Shown here piece after piece: positions 28,710-38,376 of a stretch of 64,000 bases of DNA; position 1 is the first letter of the stretch, and the number at the start of each line of letters is the position of its first letter. The position numbers and the translations under genes were made by a program. Origin of the DNA: Bacteroidota bacterium (GTDB taxonomy: Bacteria > Bacteroidota > Ignavibacteria > Ignavibacteriales > Melioribacteraceae). The notes beneath the pieces are model-generated. The model was given only the letters and a program-made list of their open reading frames with translations. It was not told the DNA's origin and made no database searches. Location: the NCBI GenBank assembly GCA_023381535.1, contig JAMCSN010000003.1, positions 34,963-98,962 of the forward strand. The letters are read 5' to 3'.

Positions 28710-29453
28710 ATGCTTGCCAAAATTCACAAAGAAATGGCTTACAAAGTTATCTCGGATTATCCGAAGACAAACGCGCTGAATTTTTTGCTGAACGGAATTG
28801 CCAAACCGGAATGGAAAACCGACGGGAAAACAAAAATCAAATGGCTTAAGGAATGGATGGATATGCCGGATGATTCGCGCCACAGCTCCAAACTGAAAAA
28901 TGATCATTCGTATAAGTTGACCAAGGAGAAAGGAAGATTCAGAATTGTTTTTGCGAAGACCGGTGCGGATCAGGCAACGGTAATTGCCAGATTAAAATAT
29001 GCCGCACGCGATCTAAAGGAATGGCAAGTTGAAGAAGAATACAGAACATGCGCGCTGGAACTCGCCAAAAGCATTCATTGGATTGTTGATGTCAGTACCC
29101 CTTCCCATACCAGTTTCGGTTGGGATACTAATAAGAAGACAAACTACCATTCCAAGATTGAAAAAGATTTTGATAAGGTTTGGGAAAAATATTACGACAA
29201 GAGTAAAATTAGATTCGGAAGGAAGAACGAAATTGACGATATCTATCGCTGGGCAAAAAGATTTGTCGAAGCAAAATATGAAAGGAACATTGAGTTGCTG
29301 AATATTTACAAAGCGAAAGGTTCAATTTTAAGAAACAAAGGTGAACAACTCGGCCGCGAAGTGATTTTGGATCTCGCGCAAAATTTAGCAGACTATCTTT
29401 CGTACATAGATAAAAAAATAAATTTCAATTTGGTTGTAAAAAAGGTTGGGTGA
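28710..29453 (+). CDS. zinc-dependent phospholipase C / S1-P1 nuclease-like protein
   Basis: 247 residues, all-alpha, no signal peptide. H123, D127 and H133 (SIHWIVDVSTPSH) with H147 and D153 resemble the zinc ligands of the phospholipase C / S1 nuclease fold; H6 near the N-terminus could also contribute. Family assignment is from this motif pattern alone and the substrate is unknown. It is followed by a large inverted repeat. Confidence 0.5.
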   Translation: MLAKIHKEMAYKVISDYPKTNALNFLLNGIAKPEWKTDGKTKIKWLKEWMDMPDDSRHSSKLKNDHSYKLTKEKGRFRIVFAKTGADQATVIARLKYAARDLKEWQVEEEYRTCALELAKSIHWIVDVSTPSHTSFGWDTNKKTNYHSKIEKDFDKVWEKYYDKSKIRFGRKNEIDDIYRWAKRFVEAKYERNIELLNIYKAKGSILRNKGEQLGREVILDLAQNLADYLSYIDKKINFNLVVKKVG

Positions 29454-29466
29454 TTTCTTTTTGTAT

Positions 29467-29509
29467 TGCCACGACGCATGCCTACCGCAGGCATGTTTAC
29501 GTCGTGGCA
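29467..29509. repeat. interrupted inverted repeat between convergent genes
   Basis: TGCCACGACG (29467-29476) pairs with CGTCGTGGCA (29500-29509), and inside it GCATGCC pairs with GGCATG around a short loop. It sits between the 28710 gene and the pduT-like gene, converging, and can serve as a bidirectional terminator; the form also resembles dispersed intergenic palindromes. Confidence 0.75.
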
Positions 29510-29514
29510 GTTTT

Positions 29515-30066
29515 CTAAATCATCTCGCTCAGTAATTCCGGTCGTGGCTGCGGAATTACAATTTTGTTTACCAATAATCCTCTGTCGGAAATTACTTTGG
29601 CGCCGGCATCAACTGCACTTTGAACTGCGGCAACTTCTCCCGTGATTGTGCAAAATGCTTTTCCGCCGAGAGCCATCGCCAAACGTATTTCGATCAATCT
29701 AACTGTTGCTGCTTTGACTGCAGCGTCTGCGCCCTCTATCAATGAAGCGACTGAAAATGATTCAATAATTCCCAAGGCTTCCAACATTGTAACGTTTGAG
29801 TGACCCGAGAGCGCCGGGAAAATATCGGGATGAACGTTCGGAATGACAAATGTATCGATTACGGCAAAATCGATTTGGTTAACTGCGTTATCAACTGCCG
29901 ATTGCACTTCCGCAACATCACCGCCGATTAGCACAATGTATTTGCCGGAACAAATCGTGCGGGAGAGTATCAATTCAACTTTAGCAGTCTTAAGCATAAT
30001 GTCGCACGCTTGCATTCCGGCTGCGATGCTTGTCATTTCTATCAAACCTAGTGAATTCATTTCCAT
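29515..30066 (-). CDS. tandem-BMC microcompartment shell protein, PduT-like
   Basis: 183 residues, two BMC repeats: MNSLGLIEMTSIAAGMQACD at 3-22 and LEALGIIESFSVASLIEGAD at about 95-114. C39 (TICSGKYIVLIGG) lies where PduT carries the cysteine that binds a [4Fe-4S] cluster in the trimer pore. PduT partners PduS to move electrons across the shell; a PduS-like gene lies just upstream, split off by the GxxExxY gene. No hexameric shell protein or core enzyme is in the window. Confidence 0.9.
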   Translation of the reverse strand: MEMNSLGLIEMTSIAAGMQACDIMLKTAKVELILSRTICSGKYIVLIGGDVAEVQSAVDNAVNQIDFAVIDTFVIPNVHPDIFPALSGHSNVTMLEALGIIESFSVASLIEGADAAVKAATVRLIEIRLAMALGGKAFCTITGEVAAVQSAVDAGAKVISDRGLLVNKIVIPQPRPELLSEMI

Positions 30067-30107
30067 CTTCAGTTTTCCTTATTATGTACTCATATACCTT
30101 GGGGAAA

Positions 30108-30149
30108 GATTTCACGCGAAGGCGCAAAGTCTTCGCGAAGATCGCAAAG
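30108..30149. repeat. left arm of inverted repeat flanking GxxExxY gene
   Basis: Reads TTTCACGCGAAGGCGCAAAG and on to CGCAAAG. It is the imperfect inverse of the segment at 30543-30577 and lies directly at the GxxExxY stop. Confidence 0.75.
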
Positions 30150-30150
30150 T

Positions 30151-30528
30151 TTATAAGTTATTTACAATTCTATGAATGCCGTCTTTTAATAATTTCACAT
30201 TGAAATTAATTAGGAGACCAAGTTTCAGATCCGATAATTTTAAATAAGTCAGAAGCTGTGCATAATGTACTGGAGCTAATGCTTCTATTGATTTTAGCTC
30301 AATGACAACTTTCTTTTCAATTAACAAATCCATTCTGTAACCGACGTCAAATTTCTTCTCTTTGTAGACTAATGGCATTGGAACTTGTTGCTCAACATAC
30401 AATTCTTTTTCTCTTAGATCATATGCTAAAGCGTTTTCATAAACAGATTCCAATAGTCCTGGTCCCAAGCTTCGATGAAGATCAATTGCCGTTTGGACAG
30501 TTATCGTCGCAATTTCATTCTCAGTCAT
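30151..30528 (-). CDS. GxxExxY family protein
   Basis: 125 residues with the name motif GPGLLESVYENAL (25-37), followed by MDLLIEKKVVIELKS, which resembles the Asp...Glu-x-Lys core of PD-(D/E)XK nucleases. Function of the family is not established. It interrupts the pduS-pduT order and is bounded on both sides by inverted repeats of about 35-40 bases, which suggests that the unit can be mobilised or was inserted. Confidence 0.9.
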   Translation of the reverse strand: MTENEIATITVQTAIDLHRSLGPGLLESVYENALAYDLREKELYVEQQVPMPLVYKEKKFDVGYRMDLLIEKKVVIELKSIEALAPVHYAQLLTYLKLSDLKLGLLINFNVKLLKDGIHRIVNNL

Positions 30529-30542
30529 CTTTGCCCTGCGCT

Positions 30543-30577
30543 CTTTGCGTTAAACTCTGCGCCTCCGCGTGAAAATC
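30543..30577. repeat. right arm of inverted repeat flanking GxxExxY gene
   Basis: CTTTGCGTTAAACTCTGCGC and on to CGCGTGAAAATC; its reverse complement matches 30108-30149 apart from scattered changes. A further ACGCAAAGACGCAA copy of the core word follows at 30583-30596. Confidence 0.75.
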
Positions 30578-30601
30578 TTTTTTACGCAAAGACGCAATAA
30601 T

Positions 30602-31915
30602 CTATTTTGAAATTCTCACAAACTCATCCGAAACGTGGGTAACTCTTCCTGATATCGATGCATGAATCCTTGCACCGAGTTTCCCTTCATCAATATCGCC
30701 AATCAAATCTCCGGCTTCAACATGATCGCCAATTTTGACAACCGGTTTTGCCGGTACACCGGTGTGTTGTTTCAAAAGTATTTTTACTTGAGACGGTTCC
30801 GGACTTTTCTTATTAAACGGTGTATGCACATCATATTTTGTTACGTCGATACGCTTCATGAGTTGTTTCAACGGAACACGTCTCCCCTCTTTAATCGGGT
30901 GAACGCGCACAGGTTTCTGCTGAACATATTTCAAACCAAGCTTTCGGTTCTCAGCTTTACCTTGATCGCAAGCTTCACGAGGATATAAATCTTCGGGACA
31001 AGCATACAACGAACACAATCCGCATGAACAGCAAAGATCAGCATACTGATTCCAAACATCTTTACCGGTTGTTGTGAATCCAAGCGAGCGCATAACTTTG
31101 TGCGGTTGAACATCGTAACCCAAAAGATAGCGCGGACAAAACTCCGTGCAGTAGCTACACTGATCGCAAGCGGACTTGCCGATTCTGTTTTTATCCTTCA
31201 TCGGTCTTTTTGTTCGGTCGATAAGATAATGATCGGCGGGAAGAACAATTATTCCAGCAGTTGTTTTCGTTACAACTTCAGTAAGATCGAACATAAGTTT
31301 GCCCATCATTATTCCGCTAACAAAAACACCGAATTCGGAAGCGGTAGCACCGCCGGCATAAGTAAGCAATTCTTTAAGACTTGTTCCAATCGGCGCAAAA
31401 AAAGATGACGGATTTTTTACTGCGCCTGCAACACTCACAAATTTTTTAGTTACAGGTTTGTTTTGCACTGCTTGTGAAATGTTGTAAAACGTTTCAACGT
31501 TGTTGACTACACATCCAACATCAAGCGGCAAACCGGCGGGCGGTATCAACCTTTTCGTTGCAGCGTAAACTAATTCATATTCGTCGCCGCTTGGATAAAA
31601 ATCGCCAAGTAGACAAGTTTCAATTTTTCCGTTCGAATAATTCTTTTCAATTGATTCTTGGGCTAAAGCATTCTTCGCTTTGATTCCGAAGTAGGATTTT
31701 TTAGCAGAAGTTTGTTTGATCATCAGTTCGACGCCGCTAACAATATCCGGCGCAAAGTTGCACATCAACTCATAATCTTTGTGAATTAGCGGTTCGCATT
31801 CGGCGCCGTTTGCCAAAACAAATTCAACTTTGGATTTCGCTTTAACGTGTGTCGGAAATCCTGCGCCGCCTGCACCTACAACACCGGCATCAAATATTTT
31901 TTGAACAAGATCCAT
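30602..31915 (-). CDS. PduS/RnfC-like Fe-S flavoprotein
   Basis: 437 residues. GAGGAGFPTHVK (14-25) and GAECEPLIHKD are the Rnf/Nqo1-type nucleotide/FMN core; SLBB-type stretch VSVAGAVKNPSSF near 175; two ferredoxin motifs CDQCSYCTEFCP near 258 and CCSCGLCSLYACP near 300; C-terminal RnfC-type lipoyl-like domain (VKIGDHVEAGDLIG). PduS reduces cobalamin or relays electrons in propanediol microcompartments; RnfC is the alternative but no rnf genes are nearby, and the pduT-like neighbour favours PduS. Coupled to the phosphatase gene by TAATG. Confidence 0.88.
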   Translation of the reverse strand: MDLVQKIFDAGVVGAGGAGFPTHVKAKSKVEFVLANGAECEPLIHKDYELMCNFAPDIVSGVELMIKQTSAKKSYFGIKAKNALAQESIEKNYSNGKIETCLLGDFYPSGDEYELVYAATKRLIPPAGLPLDVGCVVNNVETFYNISQAVQNKPVTKKFVSVAGAVKNPSSFFAPIGTSLKELLTYAGGATASEFGVFVSGIMMGKLMFDLTEVVTKTTAGIIVLPADHYLIDRTKRPMKDKNRIGKSACDQCSYCTEFCPRYLLGYDVQPHKVMRSLGFTTTGKDVWNQYADLCCSCGLCSLYACPEDLYPREACDQGKAENRKLGLKYVQQKPVRVHPIKEGRRVPLKQLMKRIDVTKYDVHTPFNKKSPEPSQVKILLKQHTGVPAKPVVKIGDHVEAGDLIGDIDEGKLGARIHASISGRVTHVSDEFVRISK

Positions 31916-33150
31916 TATGCGTTTCGTTTTATAACTACAATGGTTTTATCGTCTTGGTAGCGGCTATCGCTAGTGCTGAACTTAATTACGTCCTCCAAAA
32001 TTCCAGCAGTAATTTCTTTTGGTGTTTTATTTACAGATGCCATGATAATTTCCTTCAAACGTTCGTCACCATAAAATTCGTACTTATCATTGGCAGATTC
32101 AACTATGCCGTCGGAGAAAACAACGAGTATATCACCCTTGTAAAAATTAATACTATCGGTTTCAAACTTTGCATTCGGCGCAGGACCAAGTAAAGGACCG
32201 GTCGGATTCAACGTTGTAATGCTGTCAAACTTCTTGCTGTAAAACATCGGCGGATTGTGGCCGGCGTTTGCATAAAGGAACAAACCTTTTTTGTCGTTGG
32301 AAATCTCGCCATAGAAAAGAGAGCTGAATTTTTCATCGCTGAATATTTTGTTTACGAGTTGATTCAACCTCATCATCATCGGTGATATTTTAATTTGAAA
32401 TGTGCTCGCCATACGAAGTGCGCCGGAGATGTACATCGCTTCTGCCGCCGCGCCCAATCCTTTTGATGCTGCATCACCAACAACAATTCCCAAACGCTCT
32501 TCTTCGTCGCCAATCTTCAGGTAATCGTAAAAATCGCCGGCAACATTTTCTGCCGGAATAGTAACACCGAACAAATCGTAGGCATTAAATTTTAATTCAT
32601 GTGCCGGAAGAATGCTGCGCTGAAGCTGTTTAGCTTTGTCAATATCTGCAATGAGATTCTTTTGAGACAAACTTAAATATCTTTCGTTCAGTTTTGAAGT
32701 GAGCACCGCCGCAACAATGTTCAATGTGTCGCGAAGCCCGTCCCCTATCATGTGACTATTAACCGATAGCAGATATTCGTAATATTTCACTTCGCCGACT
32801 TTCACTTTTTTCCCAACTCCCGCTGCAGAGTATTTTAGGATTCCTTTACTTATCAAGGTTTTGTTCGTCTCGTCTGCAAGGATTGTTCTCTCGTTTGCAA
32901 TCTGTTCAAAAAACGGATACTCTTTCAGTGCAACTGCAAAGTCTTCGGGAATCTTTTGAACTCTTCCGGTTTGAAAAATTAGTTTGTACCCTTTTTTTCT
33001 TGCGTCGAGCTTCCAAATTCTTCCGCCGGTAAGTTGAATTTCTTCGTGCTTAACAATTTGTCGCACAACTTCCTCAAGCAGATCTTTATCTGTAGGAAAA
33101 TTTTTGGACGCTACGGTTTCGATGGTTCTATAAAGTTTTTTCTGATCCAT
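31915..33150 (-). CDS. SpoIIE-type PP2C serine phosphatase
   Basis: 411 residues. Residues 1-180 have no recognised sensor motif but look globular; a helix DIDKAKQLQRSILP (about 175) leads into the PP2C-like domain with the metal Asp in VAGDFYDY and VGDAASKGLGAA, NAGHNPP and FSDGIVES, and DDKTIVV at the C-terminus. Such RsbU-type proteins dephosphorylate anti-sigma antagonists. No antagonist or anti-sigma gene lies here. It is translationally coupled to the pduS-like gene. Confidence 0.92.
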   Translation of the reverse strand: MDQKKLYRTIETVASKNFPTDKDLLEEVVRQIVKHEEIQLTGGRIWKLDARKKGYKLIFQTGRVQKIPEDFAVALKEYPFFEQIANERTILADETNKTLISKGILKYSAAGVGKKVKVGEVKYYEYLLSVNSHMIGDGLRDTLNIVAAVLTSKLNERYLSLSQKNLIADIDKAKQLQRSILPAHELKFNAYDLFGVTIPAENVAGDFYDYLKIGDEEERLGIVVGDAASKGLGAAAEAMYISGALRMASTFQIKISPMMMRLNQLVNKIFSDEKFSSLFYGEISNDKKGLFLYANAGHNPPMFYSKKFDSITTLNPTGPLLGPAPNAKFETDSINFYKGDILVVFSDGIVESANDKYEFYGDERLKEIIMASVNKTPKEITAGILEDVIKFSTSDSRYQDDKTIVVIKRNA

Positions 33151-33211
33151 ATATGAAAATTATTCCGAATAAAAATTTATAACCTTCTGCAAAGTATTTT
33201 TGCAGACTTGA

Positions 33212-33304
33212 TTAAACTCGTTCGATGAAAATGAATTCATCAAAATTGACTTGTGCACTTACAGAGATATAGAAGATGAAAAACAAAATGAACAACCGCT
33301 TCAT
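33212..33304 (-). CDS. possible 30-residue secreted peptide or gene remnant
   Basis: ATG at 33304 (or 33313) with GAGGA nine bases upstream. The peptide MKRLFILFFIFYISVSAQVN is a convincing signal peptide with cleavage after SA, but only about a dozen residues follow (ending FIERV). It is therefore either the stub of a lost exported protein or a tiny secreted peptide. It lies between pyrE and the phosphatase gene on the same strand. Confidence 0.3.
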   Translation of the reverse strand: MKRLFILFFIFYISVSAQVNFDEFIFIERV

Positions 33305-33326
33305 AAACTTCATTCCTCTATTAATA

Positions 33327-33905
33327 TTACGGCTTAACTTTTCGAGAACCGGGCTTCACTGCGGGAATGTTTTGTTTGCACAACGGGCATTCTTCCGGCT
33401 GATATGAGACAACCTCTAGTTGTAGAGTACTAAACTGCGGAACGCCGAATTGTACTTTATTATTGCTTCGATCGACAATGTAACCGACACCGGCAACAAC
33501 GCCGCCGTTCTTTCGTATAATTTCCATCACTTCGAACACAGAGCCGCCGGTTGTTACAACGTCTTCACACACCAGGTAATGTTTGCCTTCCTCAATATGA
33601 AATCCGCGACGAAGTGTTAATGATTTATCTTCTCTTTCGGCAAATATAGATTTCTTGCCAAGTTGACGTGCAACTTCCTGTCCTACAACAATTCCGCCTA
33701 TTGCAGGAGAGATTACGACGTCAATTTCATGATCTTTGAAAAATTCGGCAATCAATCCGCAGATTTTCTCGTTATGTTCTGGATACTGAAGAACCTGTGC
33801 ACATTGAAAATACTGGTTGCTGTGACGCCCCGAGGTCAACAAAAAATGCCCGCTTAAAAGGGCATTTGTTTGCTTAAAAATTTCTAGAATATTTTCATTC
33901 TTCAT
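33327..33905 (-). CDS. pyrE: orotate phosphoribosyltransferase
   Basis: 192 residues. The PRPP loop [14 protein letters not shown] and the preceding [16 protein letters not shown] and ERED-K segments define OPRT, making OMP in pyrimidine synthesis. The C-terminus has a two-Cys pair (CPLCKQN), as in long-form OPRTs. Start overlaps the pterin dehydratase stop by four bases. Confidence 0.95.
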   Translation of the reverse strand: MKNENILEIFKQTNALLSGHFLLTSGRHSNQYFQCAQVLQYPEHNEKICGLIAEFFKDHEIDVVISPAIGGIVVGQEVARQLGKKSIFAEREDKSLTLRRGFHIEEGKHYLVCEDVVTTGGSVFEVMEIIRKNGGVVAGVGYIVDRSNNKVQFGVPQFSTLQLEVVSYQPEECPLCKQNIPAVKPGSRKVKP

Positions 33906-34186
33906 TTTCTTATTTCGTCAATAGTTTGTGCAAGTTTGAAATCGTTTTCGGTTACTCCTCCGGCACTGTTGGTGGATAAAATTATCCTTACTTTATTCCA
34001 TGAGTGAAGGAGCATATCCGGATGGTGCTCAATCTTTTCTGCTTCAAGTCCAACTTTTACTACGAATGCAAGTGCATCTGCAAAACTTTTTAACGTAAAT
34101 TCTTTCTCGATCGATTTATCAATATAGAACCAGCCATTTAACTGCGACAAATATTTGCTTATCTCTTCAGAGTTAATTAGTTGCAT
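33902..34186 (-). CDS. phhB: 4a-hydroxytetrahydrobiopterin dehydratase
   Basis: 94 residues, pterin-4a-carbinolamine dehydratase family (PCD/DCoH). The motif [19 protein letters not shown] contains the two adjacent His and the Asp-Met/Leu of the active site. Phenylalanine hydroxylase is not in this window, so the role may instead be in molybdopterin or folate chemistry, as suggested for orphan PCDs. Translation coupled to pyrE. Confidence 0.92.
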   Translation of the reverse strand: MQLINSEEISKYLSQLNGWFYIDKSIEKEFTLKSFADALAFVVKVGLEAEKIEHHPDMLLHSWNKVRIILSTNSAGGVTENDFKLAQTIDEIRK

Positions 34187-34207
34187 TAAAAGGAGTTCCG
34201 AAAATAA

Positions 34208-36709
34208 TTAAACGGTTTTCTTCTCTTGATTATCTTGTTCTTCCGGCTCAGCGGTTTTTTCCGTCGTGAAATATAATTCCTCGGCGTTTTTCTTATGCTT
34301 GGCAATTATCTTATCGCCTTCTTTGAAATGCGCCATCAACAATTCCTCTGCAAGCGGATCTTCAACATATTTCTGGATCGCGCGTTTCAACGGTCTTGCG
34401 CCAAACTTCGGATCAAACCCTTTGTCCGCAAGAAATTCAATTGCGGATTTGTGCAGCTCAATCCGCATCTTGTTATCGCTGATATTTTTCACTAAGTCTT
34501 TCATTTCAATAGTGATGATCTGCTTAATGTCTTCCTTATCCAAGCTACGGAAAACAATTGTTTCATCAAGACGATTCAGAAATTCCGGGTTGAAAAGTTT
34601 TTTCATTGCATCTTCAACAGTGTTCTTAAGACTGGCATAATGATCGCCTTCAGTCTCACCGGCAAATCCGAATCCTCCGGTCGTTCTGATATCACGAGTA
34701 CCGACATTTGAAGTCATGATGATGATCGTATTCTTAAAATCAACCTTACGGCCTAAACTATCGGTGAGAATTCCATCGTCAAGAACTTGCAAAAGAATAT
34801 TGAAAACATCCGGATGTGCCTTTTCGATCTCATCGAACAGAACAACCGAATATGGTTTTCTGCGCACACGTTCTGTCAACTGTCCGCCCTCTTCGTATCC
34901 AACGTATCCTGGAGGCGCTCCAACCAAGCGTGACACTGCAAATTTCTCCATGTACTCGCTCATATCGATCCGTATCAGCGCTTCTTCCGTATCGAACAAG
35001 TAACGCGCAAGTTCTTTTGCCAGTTCAGTTTTACCAACACCGGTTGGTCCAAGAAATATAAACGTTCCGATTGGCTTGGAAGGTCGTTTCAATCCGGCGC
35101 GTGTTCTACGAATAGCTTTCGAAAGTTTTGAAACTGCTTCGTCCTGACCAACGATTCTACCTTTCAAGGCGGTTTCCATCTTCATCAGCTTTTCAGACTC
35201 AGCCTGAACAACACGTGTTACCGGAATTCCAGTCATCATAGAGACAACGGTTGCAATTTCATCTTCGTTAACATCGTAAACGATGTCTTTCGTTTTAGCG
35301 TCCCACTCGCGTTTTGCAATTTCAAGATCGGATTGAAGCTGGCGCTCTTTGTCGCGTAGGCGCGCGGCTTCTTCGTAATCTTGCTGCTTAACAACTTGGA
35401 TCTTCAGCTGCTTAATTTTTTCTATTTCTTCTTCAAGCTTTAGAATTTCTTCAGAGACGGTAAAATTTCCCATGTGAACACGCGAACCGGCTTCATCAAG
35501 CACATCAATAGCTTTGTCCGGCAAATGTCTATCGGTGATGTAACGTTCGCTGAGTCTGACTGCCGATTCAATTGCTGCCGTTGAATAACGAACGTGATGG
35601 TGTTCTTCATACTTGAACTTTATGTTCTCTAAGATCTGAATAGTTTCGTCCACAGACGGAGGATCGATCATAACTTTTTGGAAACGTCTATCAAGAGCGC
35701 CGTCGGTTTCAATATATTTCCGGTACTCATCCAGTGTAGTAGCGCCGATACATTGGATATCGCCGCGCGAAAGAGCTGGTTTAAACATGTTGGATGCATC
35801 AAGTGAACCCGAAGCGCCGCCGGCACCGACTATCGTGTGCAATTCATCGATGAACAAAATCACGTCATCGGCTTTTTCAAGTTCGTTCATCAACGCTTTC
35901 ATTCTCTCTTCAAACTGACCGCGGTATTTTGTGCCGGCTACCAAGCCAGCCAAATCCAAAGTAACTACTCTTTTCTCCTGAAGAATTCTCGGCACTTTTT
36001 TCTGAACTATACGAAGCGCCAGACCTTCCGCAATTGCAGTCTTGCCAACACCGGGTTCGCCGATGAGCACGGGATTATTCTTTTTTCTTCTGCTTAGAAC
36101 TTGAGCGACACGTTCAATTTCTTTTTCGCGACCGATTACCGGATCTAATTTATCTTCGATTGCAAGTTTTGTAAGATCGCGTCCGAAATTATCTAGAACC
36201 GGTGTTTTGGTTTTATCCACTTTCTTAGCAGTAGATGTAAACTGTTGTTGTGAAGCCGCTTTCCCGGGTTCCTTACTACTTAAGATATTATTTAATTCCG
36301 CACGGGAATTATCGTAAGTCACATTGAACTGATGGAGTATCTGAGTCGCAATATTGTCTTCGTCACGCAACAAAGATAAAAGTATATGCTCGGTTCCAAT
36401 TACATTCGATTTGTAAATTTTCGACTCGATCTGCGTAATCTTCAAAACTTTTTCGGCTTGTTTTGTGAGCGGTATGTTGCCGATTGTTAAAGTTCCTCCG
36501 GAAGTACGCACTGTATCTTCGACAGCCTTTTTCAACTTGACCAAATCAACGTCTAAATTTCTAAGAATTCTAACGGCAACACCTTGTCCTTCCCTAATAA
36601 TTCCAAGGAGAAGATGTTCAGTGCCGATGTAATCATGACCAAGGCGAAGCGCTTCCTCCCGACTTAACCTAATCACTTCCTGAACGCGTTCAGAAAAATT
36701 TCCTTCCAT
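34208..36709 (-). CDS. clpC: ATP-dependent Clp protease ATP-binding subunit ClpC
   Basis: 833 residues. Two N-terminal Clp repeats (about 4-70 and 78-145), AAA1 with GEPGVGKT (217-224) and FIDE (286-289), a middle domain with UVR-like [21 protein letters not shown] segment (~435-460), AAA2 with GPTGVGKT and [11 protein letters not shown], and a ClpP-loop region. It unfolds proteins for ClpP. The McsAB-ClpC regulators seen in Firmicutes are absent nearby. Likely promoter in the 194-base gap shared with floA. Confidence 0.96.
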   Translation of the reverse strand: MEGNFSERVQEVIRLSREEALRLGHDYIGTEHLLLGIIREGQGVAVRILRNLDVDLVKLKKAVEDTVRTSGGTLTIGNIPLTKQAEKVLKITQIESKIYKSNVIGTEHILLSLLRDEDNIATQILHQFNVTYDNSRAELNNILSSKEPGKAASQQQFTSTAKKVDKTKTPVLDNFGRDLTKLAIEDKLDPVIGREKEIERVAQVLSRRKKNNPVLIGEPGVGKTAIAEGLALRIVQKKVPRILQEKRVVTLDLAGLVAGTKYRGQFEERMKALMNELEKADDVILFIDELHTIVGAGGASGSLDASNMFKPALSRGDIQCIGATTLDEYRKYIETDGALDRRFQKVMIDPPSVDETIQILENIKFKYEEHHHVRYSTAAIESAVRLSERYITDRHLPDKAIDVLDEAGSRVHMGNFTVSEEILKLEEEIEKIKQLKIQVVKQQDYEEAARLRDKERQLQSDLEIAKREWDAKTKDIVYDVNEDEIATVVSMMTGIPVTRVVQAESEKLMKMETALKGRIVGQDEAVSKLSKAIRRTRAGLKRPSKPIGTFIFLGPTGVGKTELAKELARYLFDTEEALIRIDMSEYMEKFAVSRLVGAPPGYVGYEEGGQLTERVRRKPYSVVLFDEIEKAHPDVFNILLQVLDDGILTDSLGRKVDFKNTIIIMTSNVGTRDIRTTGGFGFAGETEGDHYASLKNTVEDAMKKLFNPEFLNRLDETIVFRSLDKEDIKQIITIEMKDLVKNISDNKMRIELHKSAIEFLADKGFDPKFGARPLKRAIQKYVEDPLAEELLMAHFKEGDKIIAKHKKNAEELYFTTEKTAEPEEQDNQEKKTV

Positions 36710-36903
36710 TTTCTTTCCTCTGTTAGTCTAACCTAATAAACAGCAAACTTTCGTAAAATGTTTCTTAAATATATAGATTGATTATCCTCATATCAAGGAA
36801 CCGTTTCAGCCTCAAAATTTGGAGTTATCATGCATCAGAATTGGATTAGTCACATTGAATTGATATTTTGTAAACAGTTTAACAGAAATTTAAGGAGTAA
36901 AGG

Positions 36904-37887
36904 ATGGAAGCGTTGACCGGTGTTTCAATTGTGATAATCATTGCTGCAATATTTGCATTGATTATGATTTTCTATTTTGTGCCTATCGGATTGTATATAA
37001 CGGCTTACTTTTCCGGTGTCAAGGTTAGGATATTCAAAGATTTGATCGGTATGCGGCTTAGAAAAGTTTCACCGCAAGTAATTGTTAGAAATTTGATCGC
37101 TGCCACTAAAGCGGGATTGCAATTAAACATTTCGATGTTGGAAGCACATTTCCTTGCTGGCGGAAATGTAACCAAAGTTGTCACTTCCCTTATCTCAGCA
37201 AATAAAGCAAATTTAGATTTGGGTTTTTCCAAAGCAGCTGCAATCGATCTCGCCGGACGCGATGTTTTGGAAGCTGTGAGAATGTCCGTCAATCCAAAGG
37301 TAATTGAAACCCCAATTGTTGCCGGAGTAGCAAAAGATGGAATTCAATTGAAAGCCATTGCCAGAATAACTGTTCGAACTAATCTGGAAAGATTAGTCGG
37401 AGGTGCGGGAGAGGCAACAATTCTTGCACGTGTTGGCGAAGGTATAGTTACAACGATTGGTTCGAGCAATTCTCACAAAGATGTTTTGGAAACACCGGAC
37501 AGCATTTCAAAAGTTGTACTGAAAAAAGGTTTGGACGCCGGTACCGCATTTGAAATTTTATCAATTGATATTGCAGATGTTGATGTAGGCACAAACATTG
37601 GCGCAGTCTTACAAGCCAACCAAGCAGAAGCCGATCTTAAAGTTGCGCGTGCCAAAGCTGAAGAGAGACGCGCTGCCGCAGTCGCATTGGAACAAGAAAT
37701 GAATGCCGAAGTTGCTCGCATGCGTGCAAAAGTTGTTGAAGCCGAATCGGAAATTCCTAAAGCGATGGCTGAAGCTTTCAGAAAGGGTAATCTCGGCGTA
37801 ATGGATTATTATAATTTAAGAAATGTTCAAGCCGACACCGACATGAGAAGCAGTATAGCAAAACCAGAAGAAAAGAAAGACAAGTAA
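36904..37887 (+). CDS. floA: flotillin-like protein FloA (YqfA family)
   Basis: 327 residues. An N-terminal membrane hairpin (about 6-35) anchors the protein; the SPFH-like core follows and then a long helical region with [27 protein letters not shown] cut here into [20 protein letters not shown] (about 242-261), the diagnostic FloA coiled coil. The family organises membrane microdomains. A 327-residue length and the ATG at 36904 with AAGGAG fit. Followed four bases later by a small membrane-anchored protein. Confidence 0.94.
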   Translation: MEALTGVSIVIIIAAIFALIMIFYFVPIGLYITAYFSGVKVRIFKDLIGMRLRKVSPQVIVRNLIAATKAGLQLNISMLEAHFLAGGNVTKVVTSLISANKANLDLGFSKAAAIDLAGRDVLEAVRMSVNPKVIETPIVAGVAKDGIQLKAIARITVRTNLERLVGGAGEATILARVGEGIVTTIGSSNSHKDVLETPDSISKVVLKKGLDAGTAFEILSIDIADVDVGTNIGAVLQANQAEADLKVARAKAEERRAAAVALEQEMNAEVARMRAKVVEAESEIPKAMAEAFRKGNLGVMDYYNLRNVQADTDMRSSIAKPEEKKDK

Positions 37888-37890
37888 ACC

Positions 37891-38376
37891 ATGGACAATC
37901 TGATTCAAATAATAATTTTTCTTTTCATCATTTACTTTTTGTTCGGTTCTGTTTTTGGCAAGAAGAAACAACAAGGAACTGGCGGCAATGTTCCGGAAAA
38001 TTCTGAAGGAGAAGATCAGCAAAAATCTTCTCCCTCTTCCTCACCGGAAGATTTGCTTGAAATGTTTGGTTTCAAAATTCCCAAGACCGGCGGTGAATAT
38101 GAACAACCAAAGACAACTATTCCGACTGCCGACAGAAGGACTAGATTTGAACAGATACAGAAACCGGAAACAACTTCCGAGTTCATACCGCCGACTCCAA
38201 TGGATAACGCCAAAGAAGAAAAAGAATTTGCAGAGCGCACAAAAGCTTATGATACGCCCCGTCCAATCAATGAACGGGCAAACTCGATTAAACAAAAAAT
38301 CAAAAATCCTTCTTCACTGCGTGAATTGATTTTAGTTTCCGAAATTCTCAAAAAGCCCAAAGCACATCGTTCCTAA
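37891..38376 (+). CDS. small membrane-anchored protein, unknown function
   Basis: 161 residues: one N-terminal helix (about 4-22) then a hydrophilic, disordered Ser/Pro/Glu/Lys tail and a conserved-looking C-terminus (SLRELILVSEILKKPKAHRS). Sits between floA and the helicase gene, sharing the stop/start ATG overlap of one base with the latter. Likely partner of floA by position only. Confidence 0.7.
   Translation: MDNLIQIIIFLFIIYFLFGSVFGKKKQQGTGGNVPENSEGEDQQKSSPSSSPEDLLEMFGFKIPKTGGEYEQPKTTIPTADRRTRFEQIQKPETTSEFIPPTPMDNAKEEKEFAERTKAYDTPRPINERANSIKQKIKNPSSLRELILVSEILKKPKAHRS

Noticed and set aside
30108..30600. Possible CRISPR-like repeats around GxxExxY (GCAAAG words)
   Set aside because: Only inverted arms with irregular spacing and no spacers; a mobile-unit boundary fits better.
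33184..33206. CTGCAAA/TTTGCAG hairpin between pyrE and phosphatase
   Set aside because: Short AT-rich stem without a T tract; not enough to call a terminator.
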